Translations under genes and position numbers: made by a program
Notes under the pieces: model-generated
What the model was told of the DNA's origin: nothing
What the model saw: the letters and a program-made list of their open reading frames with translations, nothing else
Database searches by the model: none
Origin: Plectosphaerella cucumerina
Taxonomy: Eukaryota > Ascomycota > Sordariomycetes > Glomerellales > Plectosphaerellaceae
Direction of reading: 5' to 3'
DNA: 64,000 nt
Assembly (NCBI GenBank): GCA_020746995.1
Contig: JAGPXD010000002.1
Coordinates: forward strand, 5,518,001-5,582,000
Shown: in pieces, positions 32,850-43,835 of the stretch
How the letters are laid out: the number at the start of each line of letters is the position of its first letter
Position numbering within the stretch: the stretch's first letter is position 1

Positions 32850-33128
32850 TTCCTCTCAATCCTCACCTCTCCTCGTGCTGCCTGAAGCTTCGTAGCATAC
32901 ACGACACTGTCGACAGCTTCCCTAGGAGCTCTTGCAAGTGTCAGACAAGCTGTCTGGCGCGCCAGATACCCATGGGCGCACCATGATCGCCATGCAGCGT
33001 TCCTTATCGTCTCCTGTCCGTACACATGGAACCGACGACTGTATGTCCCGGTCCAGCTGGCCTCACATGCGCCTGGCTTTGCGCGCAACGGACCTGCCTC
33101 CTACGTACCTAGAGTAGATGCTGATGAC

Positions 33129-36100
33129 ATGACGTTAGCGATAGCTCCGTCCTCCGGCGCCGCGAAGCCATCTTCCAGACCCTCGAGCCCCTTCCCGAGC
33201 GACGCCACGAGCCATCCGAAGTTCCCTCTTGCACCGCGATCCAGGAGCCCCGCTGCTCCCTTGACCGAAACACATTCCATCCTCCCGTTGCGCCCGACGG
33301 ACGGAGCCCATGTGCACATCAAATCCCACGCTCTGTCGAACATCACCTCGAGCCGAAAGCCAATCATCGAACAGGCTGCTCCTTCGCCGCCGACATCTCC
33401 CTCCAAGACCGAGCTTCTGGGCGCTGCTCTCGCAGAGCACTCGCACTCCGACGAGAACCACCACACCCAATCCTCGAAGCTTGTGCCGGACCTCACCTCT
33501 TACACGAACCCCTTTCAAACCCAGGAGAATGACGGAACAACCCTCGAGGAGCTTGCACACCTGGTACGGCTGTCCAGGTACCAGGAGCGCAAGCGCGCCA
33601 TAACTAGGAAGCGTCTCCAGAGAAACTTGATCTCTGCTGCCCTCTCTGCCCGTCTGACACGATGTGGCGAGATTGCCAGGAGAAATCTAGTTGACTGTTT
33701 CCGGACCGACGACAAGAAGATCTTTGGCCCCCTGTACAACGCCATCCACGATGTCCGCAAGAGCTGCGACGAGCTCAGGCGCTATGCCCTCCTGGAGCCC
33801 GAGTTGGACCCTTCACAGTCGCCTGCCATGGCCTCTTCTGAAAGTCTGGACACATTCCCAGGCTCGCCTGGTATAAATGCTGCTCTTGGAGATGTCACCC
33901 CTTTTCTTCATGAGGTCCCTGCCTCGGCCAGGGAGATTTTCCTAAGCTTCCTGGTTCAGATTCGCACAAACCCGGACTACCTGGCCGCGAGGCTATGCTC
34001 CTTGTCTACTGCTGAACTGAATGCCTTGACTAGCTTTCATCATGGATTGGAGCCCATCGAGTCCGTATTGCCTGGATTTCATGGACGCTCAGCCTCACGT
34101 ACTCATGGACCCGCCACCAACAGCCGACATGCCATTCAGCAGACTACAGCCATCGAGCGGCTGCTTTCCTTCCAGAGGCATGATCCGCTGTCAGCGCTGA
34201 TCCATACCTGCTTTGCCAACTCGGCCGGACCTGACAGTGCCGAAGACAAACGCCGCACCGATATCTGGGCGACGACGCTGGCCAGGCTCATCACCGGCTC
34301 CAACGCCAACAGCGAGCACATCATGACTTGTGTCCTCAACATTTGGACCGCCATGCGAGACTGGGCCGGCAAGTCCAACATGGAGTGGTTCCTGATGAAG
34401 ATCCTGGAGGACGGAGCCTTTCTCTTGGATCGTGCCGAGGACCAACATGGAACCCGGTTCAACGTTTCGGATTGGACCGCCAAGGACACGACTCGCGACG
34501 ACGAGTTCTACGACAAGGCAGTCCGCGAGCTGTTTGAGATTGTCGATGACGAAGACGGGATTGGAATCCCCGAAGGCCTCTTGGAAATGGGCAATGCCAT
34601 CCTGAACCGCCTCGGCAACAAACACGTGGAACCCACTCGGAACTGGCTGGTGTACAAGTGGCTTTTCTCTTCTTTCCTTCTCAACGTCATCATCCACCCG
34701 GAGAGCTACGGTATGATGGCTGAGTACCACATTACCGAGTATGGCCGCCAGAAGATCCTAAGGAACGTCGCCCTGCGAGCCCAGCAGCTAGTCGTTGACA
34801 TGACCTGGAACAAGAAGAGCTCTGCCTCCGTCCCTACGGAAATCCAAACACACGTCGAGAGTATCCTGGGCCGCTTCAACGGGACGAGGACCAGGAGACC
34901 TATGGCCAAGCTTCTACCCGCCCGTTCCATTACGTCTCTCCGGGAAACTGTCGAGGTCCGCCCCTATCTGGTCATAAGCCCCGCGGATTTGGTCACCATG
35001 GTAAATGCCCTCTTTCCTGAGCGCCGGCCCATGTCGGCCCATTCGAGTGGTATGCGCTCAGTCGCTCCCTCCATCTCTGGCATGTCAACAATTTCGCAGC
35101 CCATCTCCATGGCCAATCCTCGAGGCTTCAGCAGTTTCGATTCGGCCTCCATGCTGAGCACCAGCGCCTCCTCCGTCATCAGCGATGCAACAACATCTAG
35201 GGAAACCACCCAAGACGAACACAGGGTCGAATCCCCTCAACGTTACTCGCCCCAAACCTTGGGGCCCTCGTCTCATACGCAAGCCGACCACTTTGAAGAT
35301 GACGGGTATCGTCTTCGATTCGCCATCCGAGAGATGACCGCGAACCTCGGAATGGACGTCGTACAGGGATCTTGCCATCCGTGCAAAGAGCGTTGGGCCG
35401 TACTGTTCATCTCCGCTGATGGCAACAGTCTCTCAACGCAGATGACTTATGATCCTGATGAAGAGGTTGATGAGGAGGAGAACTCGTCAACCAGCGACAC
35501 CGATGAGGATGACGGTGATGGAGGCCCAGAGCTCGACAAGGACTACCACCAGCTTCGTGATTCGATCCTGCGGCTCGTCCAGGATTTCGAGATACCACAG
35601 AGCAGCCAGACAACGACGCCGAGGGCCCAGTTCAGCAATCGGGCAACGGGCATCAAGAAGTACCGCTCCAAGAATCGCATTGTTACTGCTGAGAGGTCCA
35701 TCCCCAACAGGAACCCCTACCGGCAACGCAAGATGTCGGAAGACTCAAAGACGGTTGACGCGACCTCCATCGGCGAAAGTCAGACAAGGCCAGGAAGCGA
35801 CCAGACAAGTGAAGAGGATCAGGGTTCGGTGCTTGAAACGATGCTCACTGCAGCGTCCTCTCAGTCCAAAGCCCAGTCGGATTTCGTGGCAGCCCATCAG
35901 TACTGGAAAACGCTGCAGCAGCTCAACGCCCTCACCTCGTTCTCCCTGAGGCGCAATGGGTTTGCCATTCTTCTCAACATCTTCTCGCGCGGGCCCCGAG
36001 ACTCCATTCGCCGTTCCGCCTCTGCCATTGAGGAGTACGACGCCTGGCTCGTCTGGCTGAAGCAGAGTCAAGAGAGGCACGAAGGGCTGATTGACGGGAT

Positions 36101-38453
36101 GATGAAAAGGCTCAAAGCTTTGCGAGACAAGATGTGGTATGTCACCGACGTACGCAACTCGGCGCCCTACGAGCAAAGCCGCAACATCTGCGCTGCTCTG
36201 AAGACCATGGGCATGCCACGCCGATGGAACACCTTGCAACGCAACCGGGCTCAGCTGGGCCGTGGCTCGGCGACAAATTACCTGTTCAGGACGGAGACCC
36301 AGATCATGGATCTCCTCTCGGCATCGGACGAGCAAGGCGGCCCGAACAAGCTCAGCGACGACCAGGCGGACAAGACGATTCGATGGCTGCAACAATCAGA
36401 CGTGGCCAACTTTTGCGGTGGTGAAGAGAGGATCCATCGATTCTGCTGTGAGATCGATGCCTGCATATCGAAGCTTGTTGGCGAATCCATCATGGAGAGT
36501 CCAGTGCTCTGGTCGAGCGAGCTCTTCCTGCGGGATCGCAAGGGCTTCGAGAGCAGCAAGAACGGTAGGGACAAGGAACATCCTTGGGCCCAGGGTGGCG
36601 ACGACGCCGCGAGCATCATCAGCGAGCCTGACCGGCGGTACCCTCGACAGCCGCCCTTCCTGAGAGACTTGCGCAGCATGTCCAACCTCAACTCCAGCCA
36701 GCAGTCGTTCGACTCGGGAAGCTACCGTTTCTCCAAGGCTAGCACTACACTTTCTGATATCGTGGATGGCCCTGACTACTTTGGCGTCTCGTCCCCTGTC
36801 CACACCATCGATTCGACCTCGACCTTCTACTCTCCGTTCCAGTCGGCAATCTCTCCCAGCTCTGCCGCTTCCAGAGCGCACTCTCCTACAACGAGCGTTA
36901 CAAATCTGTCAGGTTCTTTCGGCACCCAACAACACCACATGCCGTCATTCTCCGGTCAGTCCACTGGAAGACCAGGGACTGCAGCATCATCGACAGAGAC
37001 AGTCTACCAACAGCGCCTATCCGAAGAGAAGAGCCGTTTCCTTGCGGACCTGAAGCAGACAGTTCTCAACCTTCTTCTCTCGGATCTAGGAAACCTTGTG
37101 TTCTCTCGAGGATCGGAGACTGACACATGGTTTGAGAGCTGGGGCCAAGACTGCATCGATAGGCGCAGCTCAAGCGACAAGCGGACCAAGAGGGCGTCTA
37201 AGAACGGCAAGTTGCGGGTCATTGAGAAGAAGAAGAGCTTCAACAACCTGCGAGGGGCCGGAGAGAACGACTCACGCTCGGAAACTACCGAGACTTCCAG
37301 TGTGAGGGGCAACGAGACCCTCACGACGAACGACACCACCCCGAACCCTCAAAAGCCGGCCGGAAAAGGAGAAGGCCAAGAGTTCCCCTTCAAAAAGGCC
37401 TTCCAGCGTCTCCTCCGGATGTTCTCTGTTCATCCGAGTCCGTACGGCAAACTGAATGCTCTCTTCGAACTAGAGCAGCTCATCGTCGCATCCTTGGGCA
37501 GCGGATCGAGGCGGTCCCGACTCGGATGGGCGGCACAAACTACGCTCAGCTCTCCGAGTATCGACAGCCTGAAAGAATCAGCCAAGACAAAGCCCCTGGA
37601 CGAGGTCATCGACAACGTCAGGGAGAGGCGCTCCCATGCGTTGCTCCAATCCCCCGTGCTTTCACCTGTCGGGGGTGGGCAGCACATGCCACGGGCAACA
37701 GGCACGGAAGCCCGGTCCGTGCCTGGGACGAATGCCGCCAACACCGATGCCATTACCGAGGTCCTCATCAACCTACTGCGAGACCCCTCGATCAGGCCCC
37801 ATACATTGTTCAGGGACCTGCAGTTCGTTGCGGCGTTTGTTCACCCGACCATCCTCGACAAGTCCGACAAAGGAAAGGCGTTCTGGAACACTGGGCTCGC
37901 GGCACTTCGGCTAAAATCCGAGGTATGCCGCACGATGCTCAAGCTGGCAAACGAGGTCCAAAAGCGCTCGATCGGCGGCTCCGACCGCGCCTCGGAATCA
38001 TCACACTCCAGCGCCTCGACTCCCATCGGGAACCCATACAGTCTGGCCGATGCAGGCAGGATGTGGACTGTTCTCGCCAAGGAGGGTAATCCTGTCGCTC
38101 AGCGCGAGCTTGCCCTCTTCTATCTCATGGACCCTGAGCTTGTCGAGCGCACCACCCTCCCGCTCTCTCGACCACGGGAGGTGTTCAAGCAATCCGTCAT
38201 GGACAAGTACGACCGAGGCGGGGCGCAGAACAGAGCTGGCGCGAGAGACAGAGGTCGGACCGGTGCAGGCGGCACTGCGACTACCGGCGGCACTGGTACG
38301 CAGGCCACGGGCCACGAGGCGGGTGCGGCAGATGGTGGGCTCGTATGGAACGACCCTGCCCTTATGTGCATCGCCATCCATTTCTTCCAAGCAGCCGAAC
38401 AGGGTGGTGACGAGCTGGCGACTTCTTTCATGCGGCAGAACGATCTTGTCTGA
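33129..38453 (+). CDS. Very large unrecognised protein (1774 residues), C terminus with Sel1-like helices
   Basis: One uninterrupted 5.3-kb frame. The first 130 residues are Pro/Ser-rich and disordered. A basic helical segment (RYQERKRAITRKRLQRN, about 150-166) begins an all-helical region to about residue 620. That region contains WLVYKWLFSSFLLNVIIHPESYG, which faintly resembles the RasGAP-fold F-L-x-x-I-x-P-E motif but has no arginine finger that I can identify. A Ser-rich linker, an acidic tract (YDPDEEVDEEEN, about 775) and a second helical region (about 920-1130) follow. Next come another linker, a helical block (FKKAFQRLLRMFSVHPSPYGK) and a C terminus with SLADAGRMWTVLAKEGNPVAQRELALFYL and IAIHFFQAAEQGGDELA, a Sel1/TPR-like pattern. 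The long uninterrupted frame with coding bias shows a real gene. I assign no function. Confidence 0.82.
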   Translation: MTLAIAPSSGAAKPSSRPSSPFPSDATSHPKFPLAPRSRSPAAPLTETHSILPLRPTDGAHVHIKSHALSNITSSRKPIIEQAAPSPPTSPSKTELLGAALAEHSHSDENHHTQSSKLVPDLTSYTNPFQTQENDGTTLEELAHLVRLSRYQERKRAITRKRLQRNLISAALSARLTRCGEIARRNLVDCFRTDDKKIFGPLYNAIHDVRKSCDELRRYALLEPELDPSQSPAMASSESLDTFPGSPGINAALGDVTPFLHEVPASAREIFLSFLVQIRTNPDYLAARLCSLSTAELNALTSFHHGLEPIESVLPGFHGRSASRTHGPATNSRHAIQQTTAIERLLSFQRHDPLSALIHTCFANSAGPDSAEDKRRTDIWATTLARLITGSNANSEHIMTCVLNIWTAMRDWAGKSNMEWFLMKILEDGAFLLDRAEDQHGTRFNVSDWTAKDTTRDDEFYDKAVRELFEIVDDEDGIGIPEGLLEMGNAILNRLGNKHVEPTRNWLVYKWLFSSFLLNVIIHPESYGMMAEYHITEYGRQKILRNVALRAQQLVVDMTWNKKSSASVPTEIQTHVESILGRFNGTRTRRPMAKLLPARSITSLRETVEVRPYLVISPADLVTMVNALFPERRPMSAHSSGMRSVAPSISGMSTISQPISMANPRGFSSFDSASMLSTSASSVISDATTSRETTQDEHRVESPQRYSPQTLGPSSHTQADHFEDDGYRLRFAIREMTANLGMDVVQGSCHPCKERWAVLFISADGNSLSTQMTYDPDEEVDEEENSSTSDTDEDDGDGGPELDKDYHQLRDSILRLVQDFEIPQSSQTTTPRAQFSNRATGIKKYRSKNRIVTAERSIPNRNPYRQRKMSEDSKTVDATSIGESQTRPGSDQTSEEDQGSVLETMLTAASSQSKAQSDFVAAHQYWKTLQQLNALTSFSLRRNGFAILLNIFSRGPRDSIRRSASAIEEYDAWLVWLKQSQERHEGLIDGMMKRLKALRDKMWYVTDVRNSAPYEQSRNICAALKTMGMPRRWNTLQRNRAQLGRGSATNYLFRTETQIMDLLSASDEQGGPNKLSDDQADKTIRWLQQSDVANFCGGEERIHRFCCEIDACISKLVGESIMESPVLWSSELFLRDRKGFESSKNGRDKEHPWAQGGDDAASIISEPDRRYPRQPPFLRDLRSMSNLNSSQQSFDSGSYRFSKASTTLSDIVDGPDYFGVSSPVHTIDSTSTFYSPFQSAISPSSAASRAHSPTTSVTNLSGSFGTQQHHMPSFSGQSTGRPGTAASSTETVYQQRLSEEKSRFLADLKQTVLNLLLSDLGNLVFSRGSETDTWFESWGQDCIDRRSSSDKRTKRASKNGKLRVIEKKKSFNNLRGAGENDSRSETTETSSVRGNETLTTNDTTPNPQKPAGKGEGQEFPFKKAFQRLLRMFSVHPSPYGKLNALFELEQLIVASLGSGSRRSRLGWAAQTTLSSPSIDSLKESAKTKPLDEVIDNVRERRSHALLQSPVLSPVGGGQHMPRATGTEARSVPGTNAANTDAITEVLINLLRDPSIRPHTLFRDLQFVAAFVHPTILDKSDKGKAFWNTGLAALRLKSEVCRTMLKLANEVQKRSIGGSDRASESSHSSASTPIGNPYSLADAGRMWTVLAKEGNPVAQRELALFYLMDPELVERTTLPLSRPREVFKQSVMDKYDRGGAQNRAGARDRGRTGAGGTATTGGTGTQATGHEAGAADGGLVWNDPALMCIAIHFFQAAEQGGDELATSFMRQNDLV

Positions 38454-39884
38454 GTTGAGATCCCCCGGAGGCAACGCCGCGCGCAACTCGTCACTGGCAT
38501 CTGAGTTCCTGTTTTATTGGAGATTGTTTGGGAACCAAATTTCTTAATTTCAAGCTGCGGGTGTCTGGCAGGCGCCCTGGAGGATTCCCCTGTCGCATCT
38601 TTTGCGGCTCTGCATAGAGATACAGGCATGGGCATGGCATTTTCTTTTCTCTGGTAAATGATCACATGTGAGTAGGATATACCATTTTGCGCGCTCGCTG
38701 GGTTTCGGGCTTTTTAGGTTAGGGCAGCATTGGGAATACAGGTCAAATACAGGTTCAATTTATGCATAGCATCCAAAGGTCAACCCAGACATGAGAGGAC
38801 TCGCCACGTGGGCGTCTCTGATGCAGTCATAGCTATATTTGTTATACATGTGCTCCAGGGGTGGCTGGTTTCACACCCTGAGCGTACGGATCGTCGGATG
38901 GCTGTTGGATGGCACCGTCACATCTCTTTCGTGGCTGGGAAAGCTACAGCCCTACTTACCAAAGTTGCTCGAGGACAACCAAATCTGGTATGCTCTCAAA
39001 GCCACAATAAGTTTGACATGACTATCCTCGGCGAGAACACCCTCCCCTTGACTCGCCACCAAGTTGTCATCGCCAGGGGCACGTCTGCACGACGCAGGGC
39101 CGCAGCCACGGAACGGTCCAGAGTTAATCTATCTGCAAGCCACTGCGTGCGCAGTCATCCTCACACATGATCCGTTCCACCAATCGCCGGCATCGACGCG
39201 CCCCCTGTAGCCCGGCGTGTCGTCCGGATTGAGCAGGTGGACGGCAGGCCGTTGGCGGGTACACCCCTGGTGGGTTCCGCTCCAGATTGCCCACGGGGAA
39301 GCGGGAAGCGGGGGAACTACCGAGGTGGAGAGCGGTGCGGCGCCACCCCGGTCGGTCAAGGGGAAGGGCAATGTTGAACGGAGGGCGAGGTCCTTCCGGC
39401 AATAGGGAGTTGGCTTGGCGGGCCAGGGTGGAATATGTGGTCCTTGTTGTTTTCTTCGTAACGGCCGCTGACGAGGGGCGTGGCTGCCGGACGGGATATC
39501 CGGATCTGACCCTTTTGCCGGGGGTCTTTGCTCACGGCGTATCTTGCAGATCAGTAGGAGGTATTTCCGGCCAAGCAGAGGTTAGGGCTTGGCATTAAGC
39601 CGATTCTCCGAACGGACATGGTCAGGGGTGATTGAAGAGGGTGTCATGAGGATTTTAGTTTGTCCCATCAGGCGATTCGGACATTTGGGGAAATTTGGAG
39701 AAAGACAAAAAGACTATTTTGTTTGAAACGAGGTTTGCATAACCGCCCTGCCCGCTTGACGGGGGTTCAGGGATTTGTCTCTAATATCTTCTAGTATGTA
39801 CAGTACAGAATCCGTCCCACCCATGCATGGGTGGCATGACATTGCCTGAGATTGGAGGGGTGGTTCCCCTTTGAATTACTGGAT
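38454..39884. other. Intergenic, convergent 3' regions (1.4 kb)
   Basis: Between the stop codons of the 1774-residue gene and GH105. No supportable gene, RNA or mobile element was recognised. Confidence 0.5.
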
Positions 39885-41134
39885 TTACGAGATGTCGTTG
39901 CGGATCTCCCACTCGTAGGCGGCGAGAAGGAAGGGGCCGACGCCGCGGGTGTCCTGGGGAACGACGGGGATGCCAACGTAGTACTATGAGGTCTCGAGTC
40001 AGACGCGATGCAGGGGAGAGGGGCAGAAGCGAGAGCGAGCGGGGAAAGGGGGGAGAAACTCACGCCGAAGGAAGCGTCGCTGTTGAGGGAGCCGACCTGG
40101 ACAGTCTTCTCCCAGACGAGGGTGCCGTCGCACTTGTGGGTGACAAAGTCGTCGATGAGGTGCTTGTAGGCCTTGGCGGCGGGCTCGGCGTAGGTGGCCT
40201 CGTCGATGTAGCCGAGGCGCAGACCGGCGAGCAGACCGTAGGTGAACATGGCAGCGGAAGAGCTCTCGAAGTAGTTGCCCTCCATGCCGGGGTAGGGCTC
40301 GTTCATGACGAGCCACCAGCCATGGGACTCGGGGTCCTGGGCCTTGACGAGGGCAGCGGCGAGGGTCTTGTAGTAGCCGAGGAGGCGCTCGTAGCCGGGG
40401 TGGGACTTGGGGAAGACGTCGAGGACCTCGATGAGGGACATGATGTACCAGCCGACGGCGCGGTTCCAGATGAGGGGCGAGTTGCCGCGGACAGGGTCGG
40501 CCCAGACGGCCTCCTTCTCCTCGTCGAAGCCGTGGAAGAGCAGGCCCGTCTCGGCATCGCGGGTGCCGACCTCGATCTTGTCCCACTGGAGGACGATGTC
40601 ATCCCAGGCGGTGGTGTTGTCGCGGTCGAAGAGGTGGGTGTAGTAGGCGTAGAAGGTGTCGGCCATGTAGATGCCGTCGAGCCACATCTGGTTCTTGTAG
40701 GTGGGCGAGCGGTGCCAGAAGCCGCCGGTGGCGGTACGGGGGTGCTGCTCGAGCATGCCACGGATGGTGGTGGCGGCGATCTTGTACTTCTCCTCGCCGG
40801 TGCGCTCGTACCAGTAGAGCAGGTTGCGGCCGATGCGGTAGTCATCGAGCGAGTAGTGGTTCAGGCGGAAACCGGGGATGGTGCCGTTCTCGGTGACGAC
40901 GAGGCCGTCGATGCGGGAGCGGTACCAGGCGAGGAGGGTCTCGTTGCCGGTGAGCTCGTACACGGCCTCGTAGCCGGTGTAGAGGGCGGCGCGGCCGTAC
41001 CAGTAGTCGCGCTGGGTCTCGTTGTTGTTGCGGATCCACGAGTCGGCCATGCGGGCAGCGTAAGGCTGCTCAACACGCTTGTGGACGGCCGCGGCGGCGA
41101 CGCCGGTGGCGAAGAGGGCGGCGGAGAATTTCAT
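39885..41134 (-). CDS. Secreted GH105 unsaturated rhamnogalacturonyl/glucuronyl hydrolase
   Basis: Two exons (41134-40064, 39983-39885) with an 80-nt intron; 389 residues ending VGPFLLAAYEWEIRNDIS. The ATG at 41134 was chosen because it starts a signal peptide (MKFSAALFATGVAAAA); an in-frame ATG 99 bases upstream would bury it. The (alpha/alpha)6-barrel markers of GH105/GH88 are visible: SWIRNN, YWYGRAALYTG, the catalytic-Asp segment QMWLDGIYMAD (about residue 152; equivalent to Asp143 of YteR), WNRAVGWYIMSLIE and NYFESSSAAMFTYGLL. These enzymes remove the unsaturated uronic acid left by rhamnogalacturonan lyases, completing pectin breakdown. The second exon is essential for the C-terminal barrel helix. 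Strong GC-ending codon bias suggests high expression. Confidence 0.88.
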
Positions 41135-42946
41135 GGTGACGGAAGAGACAGGCAGACTGAACTGGACTGAGAAAGGGCCTGAGGGAAGGAGGGAAGGACC
41201 TGCGAAGCTGGGTGAGGAGGAGAACAGGGTCACAGGCCGGCCGGGCTCATGACATTCTTATAGCCCGCTGTCGGGCGTGATAGCACCGAGTGAGCGAAGG
41301 ATGGCCACGCAACTCCCTGGCTCATGGGCCTTGCATTGCATTGCATCCTGGTCCTGACCGGCGGATGGACGGATGGATGGGTACATGGAGAACTGAGTGA
41401 CCGATGGGGTACGAGGATTGCCGACTCTTGTCACCACCTCAGCGAGCTGCTTTTCCGATCCATTGTCCAATGAGAGGGCCTGTCATCGTCGGGAACCCAG
41501 GCATGTGTCGAGAGGGCCGGCGGAAGAACAGCAGCGGCAAGCAGAGTCTGGGGTTGCATCGGACCCTGGGCCGACGGATTAAACATATTGTTAAAGTTAG
41601 GCTCAGGGGGGCCAGGGCCGGCTGCTAGGTCGCTTCGGGACGAAGGGCAGCATGGCGAGATGACAACGGTGTCCACCTGGAGACTGCATATCGATGGGGG
41701 GTCGTTGGGTGGTTCGGCGGCGAAGATGATGACGGGGAGCGAGACGTGGAAAAATAAGATCCGGCATGATGCGAGTCTGCGATGGGTCCCCCCGTTGAAG
41801 CCGTGCCCATCCCCGCTCGTTGTGATGTTGGCGCGTCCTTGGCATGCGGAGGGCGGAGGGGCCAAGCTTGGGGCAAAATCATGTGGGCATCAGGGGCCCG
41901 GGCGAGGTCATTGGGTGGGCGGGAGGGACCGAGTAAGGTTCCAAGGTTTCCCCAAGGAGGGAGAGACGGAGAAAGAGGGCCCTGGCTAGCTGGCTTAAGG
42001 AGCGTGCTCGGCAAAGAGGACGACGGGTGAGAAGATATGCCGGCTGGGCGGAGGGGAAGTCGAGCAGATTTGCGGTAATCAATTCTCCCGCCCGGTCTTG
42101 GTCTCGTGTCTGGTAAACGGCTTTGTCCGTCTTGTCGAGGACGGGAAGACGCGCGGAATCGAAGGGCGAATTTATTGCTGGCGTCGGAGATCGGCCGAGA
42201 ACGGTCAGAGGATGAATCCGATGCGCCGTTGCAATGTTCTTACGTGCAGGGCAGGGAGCATGTGCGCGTGTGGCACTGGCACCCGACGTCGACAGCATCC
42301 GATCTGTGGTTCGTCGGGTCGGCCCCTTCGGCCACCAGAGCCGGGCAACATGTGGCGAGAAGGTCGGCCCAGTCTTCCAGCCCTTCCCAGGGGTGGCTTC
42401 CGTCGAGGGTGCATCCAGTCCGCTGCAGGAGGAGATTTGGGGGTCGAGCCGCGGAGATGAACGAGCCTCACTGTCCCAAAGTAGACGCGGGCATGTCAGG
42501 TAAGTGCGCGGAAATGATCGAGGCTAACGACGCGGGAGTCTCGGGTGGCTTCTGTAGTGGCCATGTTGCTCAACATGCCGGCATCGACCGACGGTGATGA
42601 AGTTGTGAGGATGGATGGTTGAACGGTCGAAGAGACCGTGGACGTCCAGTGGATGCAGGAGGGAGAAATCAGAGGCCTGTTTGTGGAGCGTGCCTTCCAC
42701 GGGGTACCTAGTTGGAAGTCACCCGTCTTTGCGCAACAGCCACCACCTCATTAAGTCACTCAGATACCTGGGTTCCCTACCGCGTCGATTGACCTCCTGT
42801 GTTCACTAGGTAAGGTTTCCTTGAGCGACGGGCTTGAAATAGAGGTGGCGTTTGACAAGTAGGACCGAGGCAAAATGACAATCTACTTCTTCAAGCAACA
42901 GTATGTCAACCCCGCGTTTGCCCATTTTAACATCCAATAGCCGGAC
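41135..42946. promoter_or_regulatory. GH105 promoter and gene-free spacer (1.8 kb)
   Basis: Holds a TATA-like TATAAG (minus strand, 41262-41257), about 125 bases before the GH105 start. The rest shows no supportable gene. One copy of the dispersed GATTGACCTCCTGTGT motif lies at 42787-42802. Confidence 0.45.
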
Positions 42947-43030
42947 GCCCGGCTAGCTCAATCGGTAGAGCGTGAGACTCTTAACAGAGATCACATCTCA
43001 AGGTTGTGGGTTCGACCCCCACGTCGGGCT
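42947..43030 (+). tRNA. tRNA-Lys(CUU) with an 11-nt intron
   Basis: A complete cloverleaf can be folded. The acceptor stem GCCCGGC pairs with GTCGGGC (one G-U), followed by discriminator T. The D arm is GCTC/GAGC, the anticodon stem TGAGA/TCTCA with anticodon CTT, and the T arm GTGGG-TTCGACC-CCCAC. The anticodon loop is interrupted after position 37 by 11 bases (acagagatcac), the canonical place for a nuclear tRNA intron. The mature length without CCA is 73. The internal A box (TAGCTCAATCGG) and B box (GGTTCGACCCC) promoters are intact. Anticodon CUU reads AAG, the preferred Lys codon in this GC-biased genome. Confidence 0.94.
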
Positions 43031-43835
43031 CAATTCCTGACGTTTCCTGTTCGCAGGATCCTGACGATTTCTTTTGCCTTTTGCTCCTCTGAGCACCCCA
43101 TTTCTTTCATCATCTCCCCTGGGAAACCTGCCGCCTTGATCTTCGCCCTACGTCGTTAAAGACACCCGGTGCGCTTCCGAGTCCCTACCTACACTGCCGC
43201 TAGTTGCCAGCAGCCGTGCATCAATCCTGGGCGTTTGCAAACTGGGCAAGCAAGGCTCTCCCTCTCACTTCAGGCACGATTCCCGTTTGACTCATTGTAC
43301 ATTGCAACCCTCGCTGCTTCAGTATCGCAGACTTGATGGATTAGCAGACTGACTGCGTCGCTAAACAGCTCACCCTGGACAGGCTCACCATATCGGGGGA
43401 CTCGCTACGAGACTTCCTGCGTTGATTGACCTCCTGATACTTAAACTGCTGTGTCTCGAGACCAACTATATCGATTGACCTGCTACGTCGATTGACGTCC
43501 TCCTTCAATTGAGGTGACCTGCTGCGTCGCACGACTCCGGCAGGCACCAACACGCCTCGATTGGTTGGCTGTGGTGAAACAGCCAATTAGTGCGGGCTGC
43601 AGCCTGGCGGCCAGCGGGGACGGCAGGTTGCTGAACACTGAGCACCAACGAAGTGGCAGGTGCACACTCACCTGCACCGCCTGACTGCCTTACCTGCCCT
43701 TCCTTCCACGCCACATTCAACTTTTTATAAAGGTTGGTGGTTTGAATTCTTTCTGCCATCTTACAACCGACCCAAATTCCACCCTGACACACCACTATCT
43801 TCCGCCAAGGGCACCGACCCGGCGTCAACCGGAAG
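43031..43835. other. Spacer with copies of a dispersed short motif, and F-box gene promoter
   Basis: 805 bp. Degenerate copies of a GATTGACCTGCTACGTC-like unit occur at 43424-43436, 43473-43500 and around 43515-43530. A TATAAA at 43726-43731 lies 105 bases before the F-box gene. No other gene is seen. Confidence 0.55.
43726..43731 (+). promoter_or_regulatory. TATA box of the F-box gene
   Basis: TATAAA about 105 bases upstream of the ATG at 43836. Confidence 0.5.

Larger units (their letters stand above)
30042..33128. other. Long gene-free region with low-complexity tracts (3.1 kb)
   Basis: The left end holds the aminotransferase promoter; the right end is expected to contain promoter and leader of the 1774-residue gene. 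Open frames here (for example 31333-32022 minus, 229 codons) run through low-complexity sequence and show no domain. Notable tracts are 25 consecutive G at 31427-31451 and a TCC triplet run at about 32824-32849. Confidence 0.5.

Noticed and set aside
39986..41170. A 394-codon plus-strand frame over the GH105 gene
   Set aside because: Antisense shadow of a highly biased gene; Gly/Val/Asp-rich without motifs.
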